A DNA stretch of 64,000 nucleotides from Paraburkholderia sp. BL10I2N1 (lineage in GTDB: Bacteria > Pseudomonadota > Gammaproteobacteria > Burkholderiales > Burkholderiaceae): contig NZ_SNWA01000002.1 of the NCBI RefSeq assembly GCF_004361815.1, forward strand, positions 372,001 to 436,000, given 5' to 3'. The notes beneath the pieces are model-generated. The model worked only from the letters and a program-made list of their open reading frames with translations. It searched no databases and was not told the DNA's origin. Numbering within the stretch: position 1 is the stretch's first letter; the number at the start of each line of letters is the position of its first letter. A program made the position numbers and the translations under genes. Positions 8,341 through 17,442 of the stretch are shown piece after piece.

Positions 8341-9300
8341 TCACGACGCCCGCACCTCACGGACCCCCTTACCTATCCGCCGCCGCAGCAGCGTGCGCAG
8401 CGTCACGCCGTCCGCGTAACCGACCTGCTCGGCGATGCGATCCACGCTAAGCTTGCTCGTTTTCAGCAGATGAACGGCGCGCTCGACCCGCAGATCCTGA
8501 ATGTACTCGACGGGCGTTTTACCGAGCACCTCGTTTAGACGTCGCGTCAACGTTCGCTTGCTGGTCGCCAATTCTTCGGCGGCGTCGTCGAGCGCGATGG
8601 CCGTGTCGAGGTGTTCGCGCACCCAGCGGTCGAAACGCTCGACGAGCGGGTCCGAATGGGCCAGGTGATCGGAGATCGCAAAGGCAGACTGCGACGGCCG
8701 CGAATCGAATACGAGGTACTTGCCCACGAGCGCCGCAAGCTCCGGGCTGTTGTTGCGGATCAACCAGAGCGCAAGGTCGAGATGGCTCAGGGCCGCTCCT
8801 GCAGTTACCGTGCTGCCGCTGGGCACGACAATGCGATGGGCGTCCAGGTGCACTCGAGGGTAACGCTGCCGGAACATCGGGGAAAGCCACCAGGTGGTCG
8901 TGGCTTCGCGCCCATCGAGCAAGCCGCTTTCGGCCAGCACAAAGGTGCCCGTACAAGCGGCTCCGATACGGGCGCCGGCACTGTGCCACGAGCGCAATGC
9001 ACCGAGCGCATCGACCACGTCCGCCCGGCCGAGCGAAGGCACGAGCAGCTCCGTCGTCGTCCTGTTGAGCGCCGGTACGACGACCCAGTCCGGGACCAGG
9101 GCGTCTGATGTGTCGCGGACGGGAACCTGCAACCCAAGCGCGGTGCGCACCTCTGGCCGCATCCCCACAACGGTGATTTCGAAGCCCGGTGTGGCCATCC
9201 CCGTCGCGCGCGCAAGTTCGTTGGCCGTCGTCAACGCATCGAGCACGGTGGTGAGGCCGGTGTCGAACACCCCCTCGAGCGCCAGGACAAAAATCCGCAT
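8341..9300 (-). CDS. GlxA-type AraC family transcriptional regulator
   Basis: 319 aa. The N-terminal half is a DJ-1/PfpI-like amidotransferase fold (MRIFVLALEGVFDTGLTTVL, then GAACTGTFVLAESGLLDGRE with the nucleophile-elbow cysteine). The C-terminal about 100 residues are an AraC helix-turn-helix pair (LATSKRTLTRRLNEVLGKTP and VDRIAEQVGYADGVTLRTLL). The frame stays open to 9696, but that extension overlaps the divergent gene and is a shadow; ATG 9300 gives the standard GlxA start. It is divergent from the ABM monooxygenase and the exported hydrolase, which it probably controls (inference). Confidence 0.9.
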   Translation of the reverse strand: MRIFVLALEGVFDTGLTTVLDALTTANELARATGMATPGFEITVVGMRPEVRTALGLQVPVRDTSDALVPDWVVVPALNRTTTELLVPSLGRADVVDALGALRSWHSAGARIGAACTGTFVLAESGLLDGREATTTWWLSPMFRQRYPRVHLDAHRIVVPSGSTVTAGAALSHLDLALWLIRNNSPELAALVGKYLVFDSRPSQSAFAISDHLAHSDPLVERFDRWVREHLDTAIALDDAAEELATSKRTLTRRLNEVLGKTPVEYIQDLRVERAVHLLKTSKLSVDRIAEQVGYADGVTLRTLLRRRIGKGVREVRAS

Positions 9301-9409
9301 GGCAGGATCGATACCAAAATTGTCGATTGCGACAGTATCTCCAAGGGCACTCTGTTTGTAAAGTCTGGACCAACGCGTGAACCCGTCGCGCGCAAACTGG
9401 AGAGCAAAG

Positions 9410-9715
9410 ATGATCAAGAAAGCACTATTCGTCCGACTTGAAGCCAAGCCGGGAAAGGAGCAGGCGGTAGCAGACTTCCTCGACGCCGGCCTGGAAATGA
9501 CGAATCGCGAGACGACCACACCGATCTGGTTCGCCCTCAGGCTGTCGCCGACGACGTTCGGCGTCTTCGACGCCTTTGCGCGTGAAGAGGACCGCCAGGC
9601 ACACCTGCACGGAAGTATGGCTGGTGCCCTGATGGCGCGGGTCGACGAGATGCTTGCCAGCCCGCCGTCGGTCGAGCCGATCGACGTCCTGGCCATGAAG
9701 AACAGGCTGGGCTGA
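9410..9715 (+). CDS. Antibiotic biosynthesis monooxygenase (ABM) domain protein
   Basis: 101 aa. A single dimeric alpha/beta-barrel ABM domain: KALFVRLEAKPGKEQAVADF, then TPIWFALRLSPTTFGVFDAF and HLHGSMAGALMARVDEML. Proteins of this size act as small cofactor-free oxygenases or bind small ligands; the substrate is unknown. ATG 9410 is preceded by CTGGAGAG. It starts 110 bp from the divergent GlxA-type regulator and precedes the exported alpha/beta hydrolase by about 90 bp, suggesting one regulated unit. Confidence 0.85.
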   Translation: MIKKALFVRLEAKPGKEQAVADFLDAGLEMTNRETTTPIWFALRLSPTTFGVFDAFAREEDRQAHLHGSMAGALMARVDEMLASPPSVEPIDVLAMKNRLG

Positions 9716-9804
9716 TTCCCAGTTATCTATCACCGATCAATCCTCGCCCGTCAAGCGTGCTTGCGCGAAACGACGGGCAACTACAGTCGATTCTGGAGAG
9801 TAAA

Positions 9805-10563
9805 ATGTTTGCACTGCGAAATAAACTGGCCATTGCCGCCCTGATTGCCCTGGGCGCCACGATGGCTCACGCCGAGGCAAAGGCGGCTGCGAAAGATGTG
9901 GTCATTGTCCACGGCGCACTGGTGGATGGCTCCGGCTGGCGGGCCGTCCACGACATCCTGGTCAAGGATGGCTATCATGTGACGATCGTGCAAGAGCCGC
10001 TCACGGGCCTTGCCGAGGACGTCGATGCCGCCAGGCGCGTCATTGATCAGCAACAGGGCCCGGTGGTGCTGGTCGGTCACAGCTACGGCGGCTCCGTGAT
10101 CACGGAGGCAGGTGCGGACCCGAAGGTCGGCTCGCTCGTCTATGTGGCCGCACTGCAACCCGACGCTGGCGAAGCCAGCGGTCAGCTGTTGCAGAAATTC
10201 GCCGCGCCCAACGATGCGATGCGAGCGACGCCGGACAAGTATTTCTTCCTCCCGCCGGCGAAATTCCGTGAGAACTTTGCAGCGGACGTCTCGCCCCCGG
10301 AGGCGCAATTCCTGGCGGATTCGCAGGATCAACTCGCTGAGAAAGCGTTGGGCGCACCCGTCTCTGTGGCGGCATGGCGAACCAAGCCCAGCTACGCCAT
10401 CCTGACCACCCAGGATCATATGGTGAGCCCGCAGCTTCAGCGCTGGATGTATCAACGCTCGGGTGCCAAGGTGACAGAGGTGAGCGCAAGCCACGCTGTC
10501 TTTATCTCTCAGCCGGCCGCGGTCGCGCGAGTGATCGAGGTTGCCGCGAAGTCGACGAACTGA
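9805..10563 (+). CDS. Exported alpha/beta hydrolase
   Basis: 252 aa. A signal peptide (KLAIAALIALGATMAHA) directs it to the periplasm. The fold is shown by VVIVHGALVDGSGWR (oxyanion region), the nucleophile elbow VGHSYGGS with S93, and the C-terminal catalytic histidine in VSASHAVFISQP. It resembles the small EstC/pyrethroid-esterase-like hydrolases often found beside GlxA-type regulators. ATG 9805 has TGGAGAG upstream; the longer in-frame start at 9757 lacks one. It likely cleaves small ester or amide substrates in the periplasm; the substrate is not inferable. Confidence 0.85.
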   Translation: MFALRNKLAIAALIALGATMAHAEAKAAAKDVVIVHGALVDGSGWRAVHDILVKDGYHVTIVQEPLTGLAEDVDAARRVIDQQQGPVVLVGHSYGGSVITEAGADPKVGSLVYVAALQPDAGEASGQLLQKFAAPNDAMRATPDKYFFLPPAKFRENFAADVSPPEAQFLADSQDQLAEKALGAPVSVAAWRTKPSYAILTTQDHMVSPQLQRWMYQRSGAKVTEVSASHAVFISQPAAVARVIEVAAKSTN

Positions 10564-10733
10564 CCGGTAATCGTCTCGATGGGTCACCTGTCGGCTTGGC
10601 GCCGACGGGCGACACCGTCGCCAGTCGGGCCGCCCCCATCGCAGATATCCACGTTGGTTGTCAAATCACGGCAATCGCGGGTGTATGCCACTCAGTTCGG
10701 GACATAACCATAACCTTCACGGATGTTGCCACC

Positions 10734-12458
10734 ATGCTACTACTGATCCTTGCCTACCTCGGCGGTGCACTGACCATCCTCAGTCCGTGCATCCTGCCGG
10801 TGCTGCCGTTCGTATTTTCGCGAGCCGACCGCCCGTTCGCACGCAATGGACTGCCGATGCTGGCGGGCATGGCGCTGACCTTCGCCGTGGTCGCCACGCT
10901 GGCCGCCGTCGGCGGCGGCTGGGCCGTGCGCGCAAACCAGTACGGCCGCTTCGTCGCCTTGGCCGTGCTCGCCGTGCTTGGCCTGACCTTGCTCTCGGAG
11001 CGCGTCGCCGAATGGATCACCCGTCCGTTCGTCGCGCTTGGCAACAAGCTCACCGAGCACACCGGGAGCCAGGATGATTCGGTGCTCTCGGCGGCTGGGC
11101 TGGGCGTGGCCACGGGGCTGCTGTGGGCGCCCTGCGCAGGCCCGATCCTGGGCCTGCTGCTCACGGGTGCGGCCCTAAACGGCGCCAGCGTACAGACAAC
11201 GTTGTTGCTGCTCACCTACGCGGCGGGCGCGGCGACATCGCTCGCGCTGGCGCTGCTGATTGGCGGACGCGTCTTCGCCTTGATGAAACGCTCGCTGGGC
11301 GCGGGCGAATGGGTGCGCCGCGCCCTGGGCGTGCTGGTGCTGGCAGGTGTGGCCGCCATCGCGCAGGGCCTGGATACCGGACTGCTGACACGTGTGTCGC
11401 TGGCCAGCACGGGCGGCATCGAACAGAAGCTGATCGACGCGGTGCGTCCTTCGCCTCTCGTGCGGCTCGCTGTGAAGGCCGGCGACACGCTGCCGGTGGA
11501 AGGCGATCTGCCCGCGCTCGATGGCGCCACCCAGTGGCTCAACAGCCCGCCGCTCACGGCGCAGTCGCTGCGCGGCAAGGTGGTGCTGGTCGATTTCTGG
11601 ACCTACTCCTGCATCAACTGCATCCGCTCGCTGCCCTACGTGCGGGGCTGGGCTGACAAGTACAAGGATTACGGACTGGTGGTGATCGGCGTGCACGCGC
11701 CCGAGTTCGCGTTCGAGAAGGATCCGGGCAACGTCGCCCACGCCGTGAAGGACCTGGGCCTAGACTACCCGGTCGCACTCGACAACGGTTACACCATCTG
11801 GAAGGCCTTCAGCAACGAGTACTGGCCTGCGCATTACTTCATTGATCCGCAGGGGCATATTCGTCACCACCACTTTGGCGAAGGCGACTACAAGCAAAAC
11901 GAGGACGTGATCCGCCGACTGCTCGCCGAGGCCGGCCGGAAGGACCTGCCTGGCGGCTACGTGCAACCGAACGTACAGGGCGCGCAGGCCGCCGCCGGCT
12001 CAGGCGATTCCAATCGTTCGCCGGAAACCTACGTCGGCTACGCACACGCGCAGAACTTCGCCGGCGGCCAGATGGCGCAGGACGCGACCTCGACGTATCA
12101 TGCGCCCCCGACACTGATCGCCAACCAGTGGGCGCTCGACGGGCGCTGGTCGGTGGGCGACGAAAATGCGCGGCTCGACAGCCCCAACGGACGTATCGTC
12201 TATCGCTTCCGTGGCCGCGACCTGCACCTGGTGCTGGGGCCCGGTCGCGACGGCAAGCCCGTGCGCTTTCGCGTGCTGATCGACGGCAAGGCGCCGGGCG
12301 CCGACCGCGGCACGGACATTGATGCGGATGGCAACGGCACGGTCACCGGGCAGCGCCTCTATCAGCTCGTGCGGCAGGCCAATGGTAGCGGCGAACGCAC
12401 CTTCGAAATCACGTTTCTCGACCCTGGCGTGCTGGCTTACGCGTTTACGTTCGGCTGA
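10734..12458 (+). CDS. dipZ: DipZ: CcdA-like membrane domain fused to thioredoxin
   Basis: 574 aa. Residues 1-240 form a DsbD/CcdA-type multi-helix membrane domain (LTILSPCILPVLPFVF and ATGLLWAPCAGPILGLLLTG carry the two transport cysteines). Next comes a periplasmic thioredoxin/TlpA domain with C293 and C296 (FWTYSCINCIRSLPY), then a C-terminal DipZ-specific beta-rich domain (from about 420). It passes electrons from the cytoplasm to periplasmic disulfides, protecting or repairing exported proteins. ATG 10734 begins the membrane domain exactly; the frame upstream to 10374 overlaps the hydrolase and is spurious. It is 170 bp downstream of the hydrolase and may be separately transcribed. Confidence 0.92.
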   Translation: MLLLILAYLGGALTILSPCILPVLPFVFSRADRPFARNGLPMLAGMALTFAVVATLAAVGGGWAVRANQYGRFVALAVLAVLGLTLLSERVAEWITRPFVALGNKLTEHTGSQDDSVLSAAGLGVATGLLWAPCAGPILGLLLTGAALNGASVQTTLLLLTYAAGAATSLALALLIGGRVFALMKRSLGAGEWVRRALGVLVLAGVAAIAQGLDTGLLTRVSLASTGGIEQKLIDAVRPSPLVRLAVKAGDTLPVEGDLPALDGATQWLNSPPLTAQSLRGKVVLVDFWTYSCINCIRSLPYVRGWADKYKDYGLVVIGVHAPEFAFEKDPGNVAHAVKDLGLDYPVALDNGYTIWKAFSNEYWPAHYFIDPQGHIRHHHFGEGDYKQNEDVIRRLLAEAGRKDLPGGYVQPNVQGAQAAAGSGDSNRSPETYVGYAHAQNFAGGQMAQDATSTYHAPPTLIANQWALDGRWSVGDENARLDSPNGRIVYRFRGRDLHLVLGPGRDGKPVRFRVLIDGKAPGADRGTDIDADGNGTVTGQRLYQLVRQANGSGERTFEITFLDPGVLAYAFTFG

Positions 12459-12797
12459 GTCCCACCTTTGGCGCGAGAAGAGCCTCATGTCCCACCTTCA
12501 CACTATAACTGCCTCCCCAAAGGCGGACACATCGCCGCCTAGGAGCAGCCACAAGCGTTCTTGAACGAGGTTCGCGCGAGCTTCCGGTCGCTGCGCTGAT
12601 ATCAAACGTGCGGACGACGCCGTGCGACCGGCGTTCAGTGCGCGTATCGTGCGGTGTCGGTTTTGAGATATATTTTCGGGTGCCGCCATCCTCCCCAAGA
12701 GCACCAAGAGCAAGGAAGAGTGTCCGCACTGTCACTCACCATCGCCCGCAAGGCGTCCCCGAATCACTGATTTCGACTGTCAAGCAAGGGGTATGGA
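12459..12797. other. Intergenic region
   Basis: About 340 bp between dipZ and the MAPEG gene with no credible ORF. The phrase GTCCCACCTT occurs twice within 30 bp (near 12459-12495). Nothing else was recognised. Confidence 0.4.
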
Positions 12798-13190
12798 ATG
12801 AACAGCATCGCACTGGCCTGCACCGGTGTCCTCGGTTTGCTTCTGTTCGTACTTGGACTCACCATCACGGTCGTGCGCACTCGCGTCGGGCTGCTGAGCG
12901 GCTACGCGCCTGAACCTGACCAGCTGCTAACCAAACTGGTTCGCGCTCACGGCAATACCGCCGAGTACGCGCCGTTCTTTGCGGTGCTATTTCTGTATCT
13001 CGGCTCTCAGAATCCGCCTCACTGGCAGCTCTGGTGCATGGCAGGTGCAACGGCCTGCCGCTTGCTCCTGGTGGTTTCGCTACTTGCCTGGCCCACCATG
13101 TCGAAGCCCAATCCGGCCCGTGCTATCGGGGCGTTGGGAACCTACGCGTTCGGGGTGGCCCTCTGTATCGCATTGCTCGTTGGCCGTTAG
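12798..13190 (+). CDS. MAPEG family membrane protein
   Basis: 130 aa with four hydrophobic segments. The MAPEG signature region RVGLLSGYAPEPDQLLTKLVRAHGNTAEYAPFF contains the R-A-H-x-N-x-x-E core that binds glutathione in eukaryotic MAPEG enzymes. Bacterial members are inner-membrane proteins of mostly unknown substrate, some with glutathione transferase/peroxidase activity. The start has an AAGGGG ribosome site. It is monocistronic. Confidence 0.88.
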   Translation: MNSIALACTGVLGLLLFVLGLTITVVRTRVGLLSGYAPEPDQLLTKLVRAHGNTAEYAPFFAVLFLYLGSQNPPHWQLWCMAGATACRLLLVVSLLAWPTMSKPNPARAIGALGTYAFGVALCIALLVGR

Positions 13191-13768
13191 CCCTCCGGCC
13201 GTGCCGTGTCGTTTGTTCGAAGAGAAGAGGACATCATGAAACTGGAGCGGCGCCCCCCGCCGACACGTGAGCGTCGGCACAGGCAGATGACTGGCCTGGT
13301 GCCATCCGACGGTGAAGGTCCGCTGTTTGAGCGTAGCCGCCGCTCGAATGACCGCGTGACGGAGATAGCGAACGGCAGATCATGGCCGGTCACTGCCTCA
13401 TGCGATTCACATACTCGGCGTGATCCTCGGATGCTCCGCGGACGGCAGCACGCGACCCGCTCCGGCCGTCGGCGTCGCCCCAGCCTACTGGCGGCTTTGA
13501 GGGGCGAACGGTCGTCCGCGCCGCGGGTCCGCTGACCGGTGCTTGCGTCACATGTTGATAAGTCTCACTCTTCCCGTGCGTTGACGTTCGTCGCCTTGTT
13601 AAGTAACTTGTTCCATTTGCGGTAAAAGTGGCAGTATTGATCGGTCGTTGTCCATTTCGAAAACGAAGTCAAGTTTGCCGAGTACGGCAAGAATACGAAG
13701 TCGTCGCAAAGTGGGTGTTGGCAGAAGTTCTCCACCTGGCACAGCCGACCGCCACACAGGAGCCGGTC
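13191..13768. other. Intergenic region with a degenerate dispersed repeat
   Basis: About 580 bp. The stretch 13378-13480 (TGGCCGGTCACTGCCTCAT, later GGCAGCACGCGACCCG) matches in order and spacing sequences near 52944-53022 and 50657-50710, so it belongs to a degenerate intergenic repeat family. The right half (13560-13768) is lower in G+C and should hold the promoter of the acyltransferase. No gene is seen. Confidence 0.5.
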
Positions 13769-14644
13769 TTGGATCAACTCGGTCATTTGCTCGTCGTAGG
13801 TTTACTTCGCGCGCTCTCAATACTGCCGTACCCATTGGTTGCGAGGCTTGGCAGCGCGCTCGGCGCGGCCCTGTATACGCTTCCTAGCCGCCGCAAACAT
13901 ATAGTCCTTGTCAACCTGCGCCTCTGCTTTCCGGAAAAGTCGGTACGTGAGTACGATGAGCTTGCGAGGGAACACTTCCGGCATGTCATCCGCAGCTATC
14001 TCGAACGAGGCGTTCAATGGTTCGGTAGCGCGCAAAGGATAAGAAATCTCGTCCAGATCGAAAGCGCCATTGATCTCGAAGACAGGAATGCTCCGCCTAC
14101 CATTTTTATGGGGTTTCATTTCGTAGGAGTCGAGATCGGGTGCATACTCTACTCGCTAAAAATGCCGGCCGCTTCCTTGTACACGCACATGTCGAACACG
14201 CGTCTTTGCGACCTCGCCAAACGGCAGCGCGGCCGATTCGGCGCTGAGATGATCGAACGTTCGACAAGCGCCAGAAAGATCGTGAGAGTCCTTCACGAGG
14301 GCAAACCGGTCATGCTTGCTGCGGACATGGACCATGGCATCGAAAACTCTGTTTTTGTGCCTTTTTTCGGCGTCCCTGCGTGCACTCTGACTTCTGTTTC
14401 GCGACTTGCGAGAATGGGGCGCGCGCGCGTTGTACCGTTCGTCACGGAAGTACTGCCGGATTTCAAAGGGTATCGGTTGACCGTCTTTGCGCCGCTCAGC
14501 GATTTCCCATCGGGAAGCGACACGAATGATGCGTGTCGCATGAATGCGTTTCTCGAGACCCAGATACTGAAATTCCCAGCCCAGTATTACTGGGTGCATC
14601 GACGCTTCAAGCATCGTCCACCGGGCATGCCTGCGGTATATTGA
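13769..14644 (+). CDS. LpxL/HtrB-like lysophospholipid or lipid A acyltransferase
   Basis: 291 aa. It belongs to the bacterial LpxL/HtrB/MsbB acyltransferase superfamily: an N-terminal membrane anchor (HLLVVGLLRALSILPYPLVA), the catalytic H-x4-E motif in FHFVGVEIG, a later MLAADMDHGIENSVFVPFFG segment and VPFVTEVLPDF. It acylates lipid A precursors or related lysolipids at the inner membrane. The frame is open to 13628, but the start is probably TTG 13769, with AGGAG six bases before it and the family-standard N-terminus. It stands alone, so it is likely an accessory LpxL paralogue or ornithine-lipid-type enzyme. Codon use looks less G+C-rich than its neighbours. Confidence 0.82.
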   Translation: MDQLGHLLVVGLLRALSILPYPLVARLGSALGAALYTLPSRRKHIVLVNLRLCFPEKSVREYDELAREHFRHVIRSYLERGVQWFGSAQRIRNLVQIESAIDLEDRNAPPTIFMGFHFVGVEIGCILYSLKMPAASLYTHMSNTRLCDLAKRQRGRFGAEMIERSTSARKIVRVLHEGKPVMLAADMDHGIENSVFVPFFGVPACTLTSVSRLARMGRARVVPFVTEVLPDFKGYRLTVFAPLSDFPSGSDTNDACRMNAFLETQILKFPAQYYWVHRRFKHRPPGMPAVY

Positions 14645-14965
14645 TCGTGCGATGGGCCCAGCTCGCTTTTACGTTGCCGGCAAGCTACCGAAACCCGCAA
14701 ACGAAACCAACGCGAACGGCCGTGCCGGCCGACGACGCGACCGACATGGTCCGCGCACGAAGGTCCGTACAGGGGCGGAGCGGCCGCTTGAATGGCCGCC
14801 TGAGTGCTACACCGAACGTCAGCAGCTTTGGCCGACTACTGCCCGATGCGGTTGGCCGAAGCCGATCCGAAGCAGTCCTTTAACCTGAAGCGCAACCGGT
14901 GACAGGAACCATCGGGAATCGGCCATTCATCTTAGCGGATCGTTTGTCCCTGCTGTATTCGCAGC
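14645..14965. other. Intergenic region between convergent genes, with degenerate repeat
   Basis: No gene is seen. It contains the GAATGGCCGCCTGAGTGC and TTGGCCGACTACTGCCCGA type phrases (about 14785-14850) found in other intergenic regions of this window. Confidence 0.4.
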
Positions 14966-15865
14966 CTATTGTTCGTTTTCGTCGAAATCGTCGTCGTGCC
15001 CGTTGTTGCGGTCGTGCTCTTCCCCCGACACGAACTTGGAGTTTCCTTTATCGTCGACGCAGGTTTTCTTGTCCGACTTCCTGATCCGGTTCTTGTTTTT
15101 GTCCTTAACTTCCTTCACAACGTCCACCACATCACAGTTCGCAGTGCTGAATCCCAAAGAGCTCCCGGTGTTGGACCCTCCAGAGCTCCCCATACTGGAT
15201 CCTCCAGAGCTTGCTGCACCCGATTCCACGGTATAGGTTTCCTCGACAGTGCCAACCATCGTCTGTTCGCTCGAGTTTGAGTACTCTATGCCTTCGCCAA
15301 GCACACCGGAACTCCCCACCGGTGCAGAGATTGGAATGGGATCGATTTGAGTGATGACATCGACCGACCCGTCATCATTGATCTGACCGACTTCAGCAGA
15401 CGTCTCGGGATTGGTGAAGATCTCTTTTGTCTCTGTAACCGTAATGGGCGTACCGTTTTCCAGCACGATGTCGGTGATGGTTTCCTTGGTTTCAAGGACA
15501 GCAGCATCATTAAACGTAGCCACAACAGGTGCGGAGTCCGTCAGCGTCCCCGATCCGGTGACAGGAACGCTGTCTATCGTGCCAGAGACGGAGAAGCTCG
15601 CGGTGTCGCCGTTATCGACCTGATTGGCAAAAGCGGCCTGCAACGGCACCGAAACCGGTTGTGCGGATGTTGTAGTTGCATTGTTATTACCGCCGCCACA
15701 GCCGCCGAGCAGCATCGCGGAAGCCACGGCCACCAGGGCGCGTCGCGTGGGCAACGCCCGCCGCGTAACCTCGCCCCGATGCTCAGCTGATACCGCCCAC
15801 ACGGGATAGCGGTGCCGCGTTGCAAGGGAAACGGCCCGTGCAGTTAAGAGAGGATGACGTTTCAT
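14966..15865 (-). CDS. Putative lipoprotein with unusual extended N-terminus
   Basis: 299 aa from ATG 15865 (GGGGAG ribosome site). A lipobox, AMLLGGC, lies at about residues 50-56, unusually far from the start. The preceding residues (RHRYPVWAVSAEHRGEVTRR) resemble the extended signal peptide region of type V secreted proteins. An in-frame TTG immediately before PTRRALVAVASAMLLGGC would give a normal short lipoprotein signal. The mature part begins Gly/Asn-rich, is beta-rich and Thr/Ser-rich, then has a Ser/Gly block (GSSGGSNTGSS), a Lys-rich stretch and a strongly acidic tail (NNGHDDDFDENEQ). No known domain was recognised; it is probably surface-associated or metal-binding. Confidence 0.7.
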   Translation of the reverse strand: MKRHPLLTARAVSLATRHRYPVWAVSAEHRGEVTRRALPTRRALVAVASAMLLGGCGGGNNNATTTSAQPVSVPLQAAFANQVDNGDTASFSVSGTIDSVPVTGSGTLTDSAPVVATFNDAAVLETKETITDIVLENGTPITVTETKEIFTNPETSAEVGQINDDGSVDVITQIDPIPISAPVGSSGVLGEGIEYSNSSEQTMVGTVEETYTVESGAASSGGSSMGSSGGSNTGSSLGFSTANCDVVDVVKEVKDKNKNRIRKSDKKTCVDDKGNSKFVSGEEHDRNNGHDDDFDENEQ

Positions 15866-15950
15866 TACGAACTCCCCGGTGGCCATTCGGGACTTATTTC
15901 GATTGAAGCACGGCGCCACTTCTAAATTAGCGCGCTGGACGTGTTCGTTC

Positions 15951-15970
15951 TATCGGACCAAGGTCCGATA
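15951..15970. promoter_or_regulatory. Perfect inverted repeat upstream of the lipoprotein gene
   Basis: TATCGGACC and GGTCCGATA are separated by AA, about 85 bp upstream of the lipoprotein start. The size and near-contiguous symmetry suit an operator for a dimeric regulator. The regulator is unknown. Confidence 0.5.
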
Positions 15971-16385
15971 CGTCTGCAAAGGATAGGCGGTTCGGCGGGG
16001 CAAGCGTATGCTGCGACACAACCTGCTCAAAAAATCCCCCGACTTTGACGGCTTTAGCCTGTGAACGAGCGTTCGCCCTTTACGGCATGGAACCGACGCT
16101 TGAACGTCCGACCGACGACGCATGTGAACGGCGGTTTGTGGCCGACTGCTGTCGGTCGTGAGCAACATGACGGCACTATGACGGGCGGAATACGCGGCAA
16201 GGGGTATTTAGAGGCGACGCATGCAAACAGAATGACCGCCGGTTTCCCTGCCGATGTAAGCGTTCGTCCCGATCTGCTCCCTGTGTCGACTTGCGTTGCA
16301 GTGCACACGCCCAATTGCATCCGTATGCCGCCATCGAGCGTATAAATTGAAGCAGGTGGACGAGCCACCGTCAGGAGACACAGCC
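15971..16385. other. Intergenic region with a degenerate repeat
   Basis: About 415 bp. The segment around 16062-16165 (GCTTGAACGTCCGACCGACG, then GTGGCCGACTGCTGTCGGTC) matches the repeat family seen near 14800 and, inverted, near 30400. The region just before 16386 should hold the promoter of the DUF3303-like gene. Confidence 0.4.
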
Positions 16386-16667
16386 ATGAAATTCATGATG
16401 ACCTTCCACTGGGCGCCGGATACCCAACAGCGTGCCGAAGCCATCGCGCGCTTTCAGCGAACCGGCGGGCTCCCGCCTGACGGCGTCCGGTTGGTGGGCC
16501 GGTGGACGCGAGCCGATCTGGGCGCAGGGTTCGATCTGCTCGAAACAGATGATATGAAGAAACTCACCGAGTTCGCCTATCAGTGGAGCGATCTGATGGA
16601 GCTGGACATCGTCCCAGTGCTTGACGACGCCGAGCTGAGCGAGGTGCTGGCGCGCGTAGTGAAATAG
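16386..16667 (+). CDS. DUF3303-like small protein
   Basis: 93 aa. The start MKFMMTFHWAPDTQQRAEAI, the GRWTRADLGAGFDLLETDD segment and FAYQWSDLMELDIVPVLDD match the ferredoxin-like alpha/beta DUF3303 pattern. The function is unknown; related proteins are dimeric alpha/beta barrels. ATG 16386 is preceded by CAGGAGACACAGCC. The frame continues upstream to 16296 without a ribosome site. Confidence 0.8.
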   Translation: MKFMMTFHWAPDTQQRAEAIARFQRTGGLPPDGVRLVGRWTRADLGAGFDLLETDDMKKLTEFAYQWSDLMELDIVPVLDDAELSEVLARVVK

Positions 16668-16704
16668 AGGGTTCAACGCACGTTCGATATCGACGCTATT
16701 CGAC

Positions 16705-17442
16705 ATGAACACAACCGGGCGCGCCCGCAGCCACGGCCTGCGGCACCGCGTGATCCTTGCAGCCGGACCAGGACGCTGGCGACGGACGATCCTGGCCCTG
16801 CTTGTCGTGCTGATCGGCTATGCCGCCGCCGATCTCTTCTGGCCGTTGCACCGTGACCTGAGCCGCTTCGATCCCATCGCGACGGGGACACTCGAAACGA
16901 AAATATGGCGCTCCTACTATGACCGCCAGCACGTGGCGCTCTTTCTTGAACTGGCGCAAACCCTGCGCACGCAATACCACTTTCCGTGGCTAAGATCGTA
17001 CGTCGGCGCTTACTACGGCGCATCAGCCGCATTCACCTTCAAGGAGGGCAAGGAACGCCGCGATTACGAAAAAGCGTTGCCGGCGCTGCAAACCTATTTC
17101 AGCCTGATCCGCAACACGGGGAACCGCGACTTCGATGTCTCGCGCACCACCTCGCTCGAACTGGAATGGTGGATCGTGCACCGGCAGCGTGAACGTTATC
17201 CGCCCGGCGCGTTGGGCAGCGCGTGTGCTGAAGCTGCCGCATCGCTGTATAGGGTGCCCGCGGTCTCGACACTCGAACACGGCCAGTTGCGCGCGCAAGC
17301 GATGCTGCTTCGCGACGCCCGTGAAGAAGCGGGCAGCGTCACCGACGCCGATTGGGCAACCATCGAATCGCTACTGCACCGGAGCTACCTGTCGCTTGGC
17401 CATGCCGTTTCATCGACAAACGCCGTCGCCGGCGCGCGATGA
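16705..17442 (+). CDS. Single-pass membrane protein of unknown function
   Basis: 245 aa. An N-terminal transmembrane helix (ILALLVVLIGYAAADLFWPL, about 29-48) anchors a mostly helical soluble domain with conserved-looking aromatic runs (IWRSYYDRQHVALFLELAQT, FPWLRSYVGAYYGASAAFTF). This resembles a family of hypothetical Burkholderia membrane proteins; I recognise no domain. It begins 37 bp after the DUF3303-like gene and may be cotranscribed with it. Confidence 0.7.
   Translation: MNTTGRARSHGLRHRVILAAGPGRWRRTILALLVVLIGYAAADLFWPLHRDLSRFDPIATGTLETKIWRSYYDRQHVALFLELAQTLRTQYHFPWLRSYVGAYYGASAAFTFKEGKERRDYEKALPALQTYFSLIRNTGNRDFDVSRTTSLELEWWIVHRQRERYPPGALGSACAEAAASLYRVPAVSTLEHGQLRAQAMLLRDAREEAGSVTDADWATIESLLHRSYLSLGHAVSSTNAVAGAR

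Noticed and set aside
8519..9373. 284-residue minus-strand frame inside the GlxA-type regulator
   Set aside because: Off-frame translation of the regulator with Arg/Gly/Cys-rich composition; the true frame has clear DJ-1 and AraC motifs.
13206..13535. 109-residue Arg-rich frame after the MAPEG gene
   Set aside because: Runs through the degenerate intergenic repeat and is extremely Arg-rich, as expected for non-coding G+C-rich sequence.
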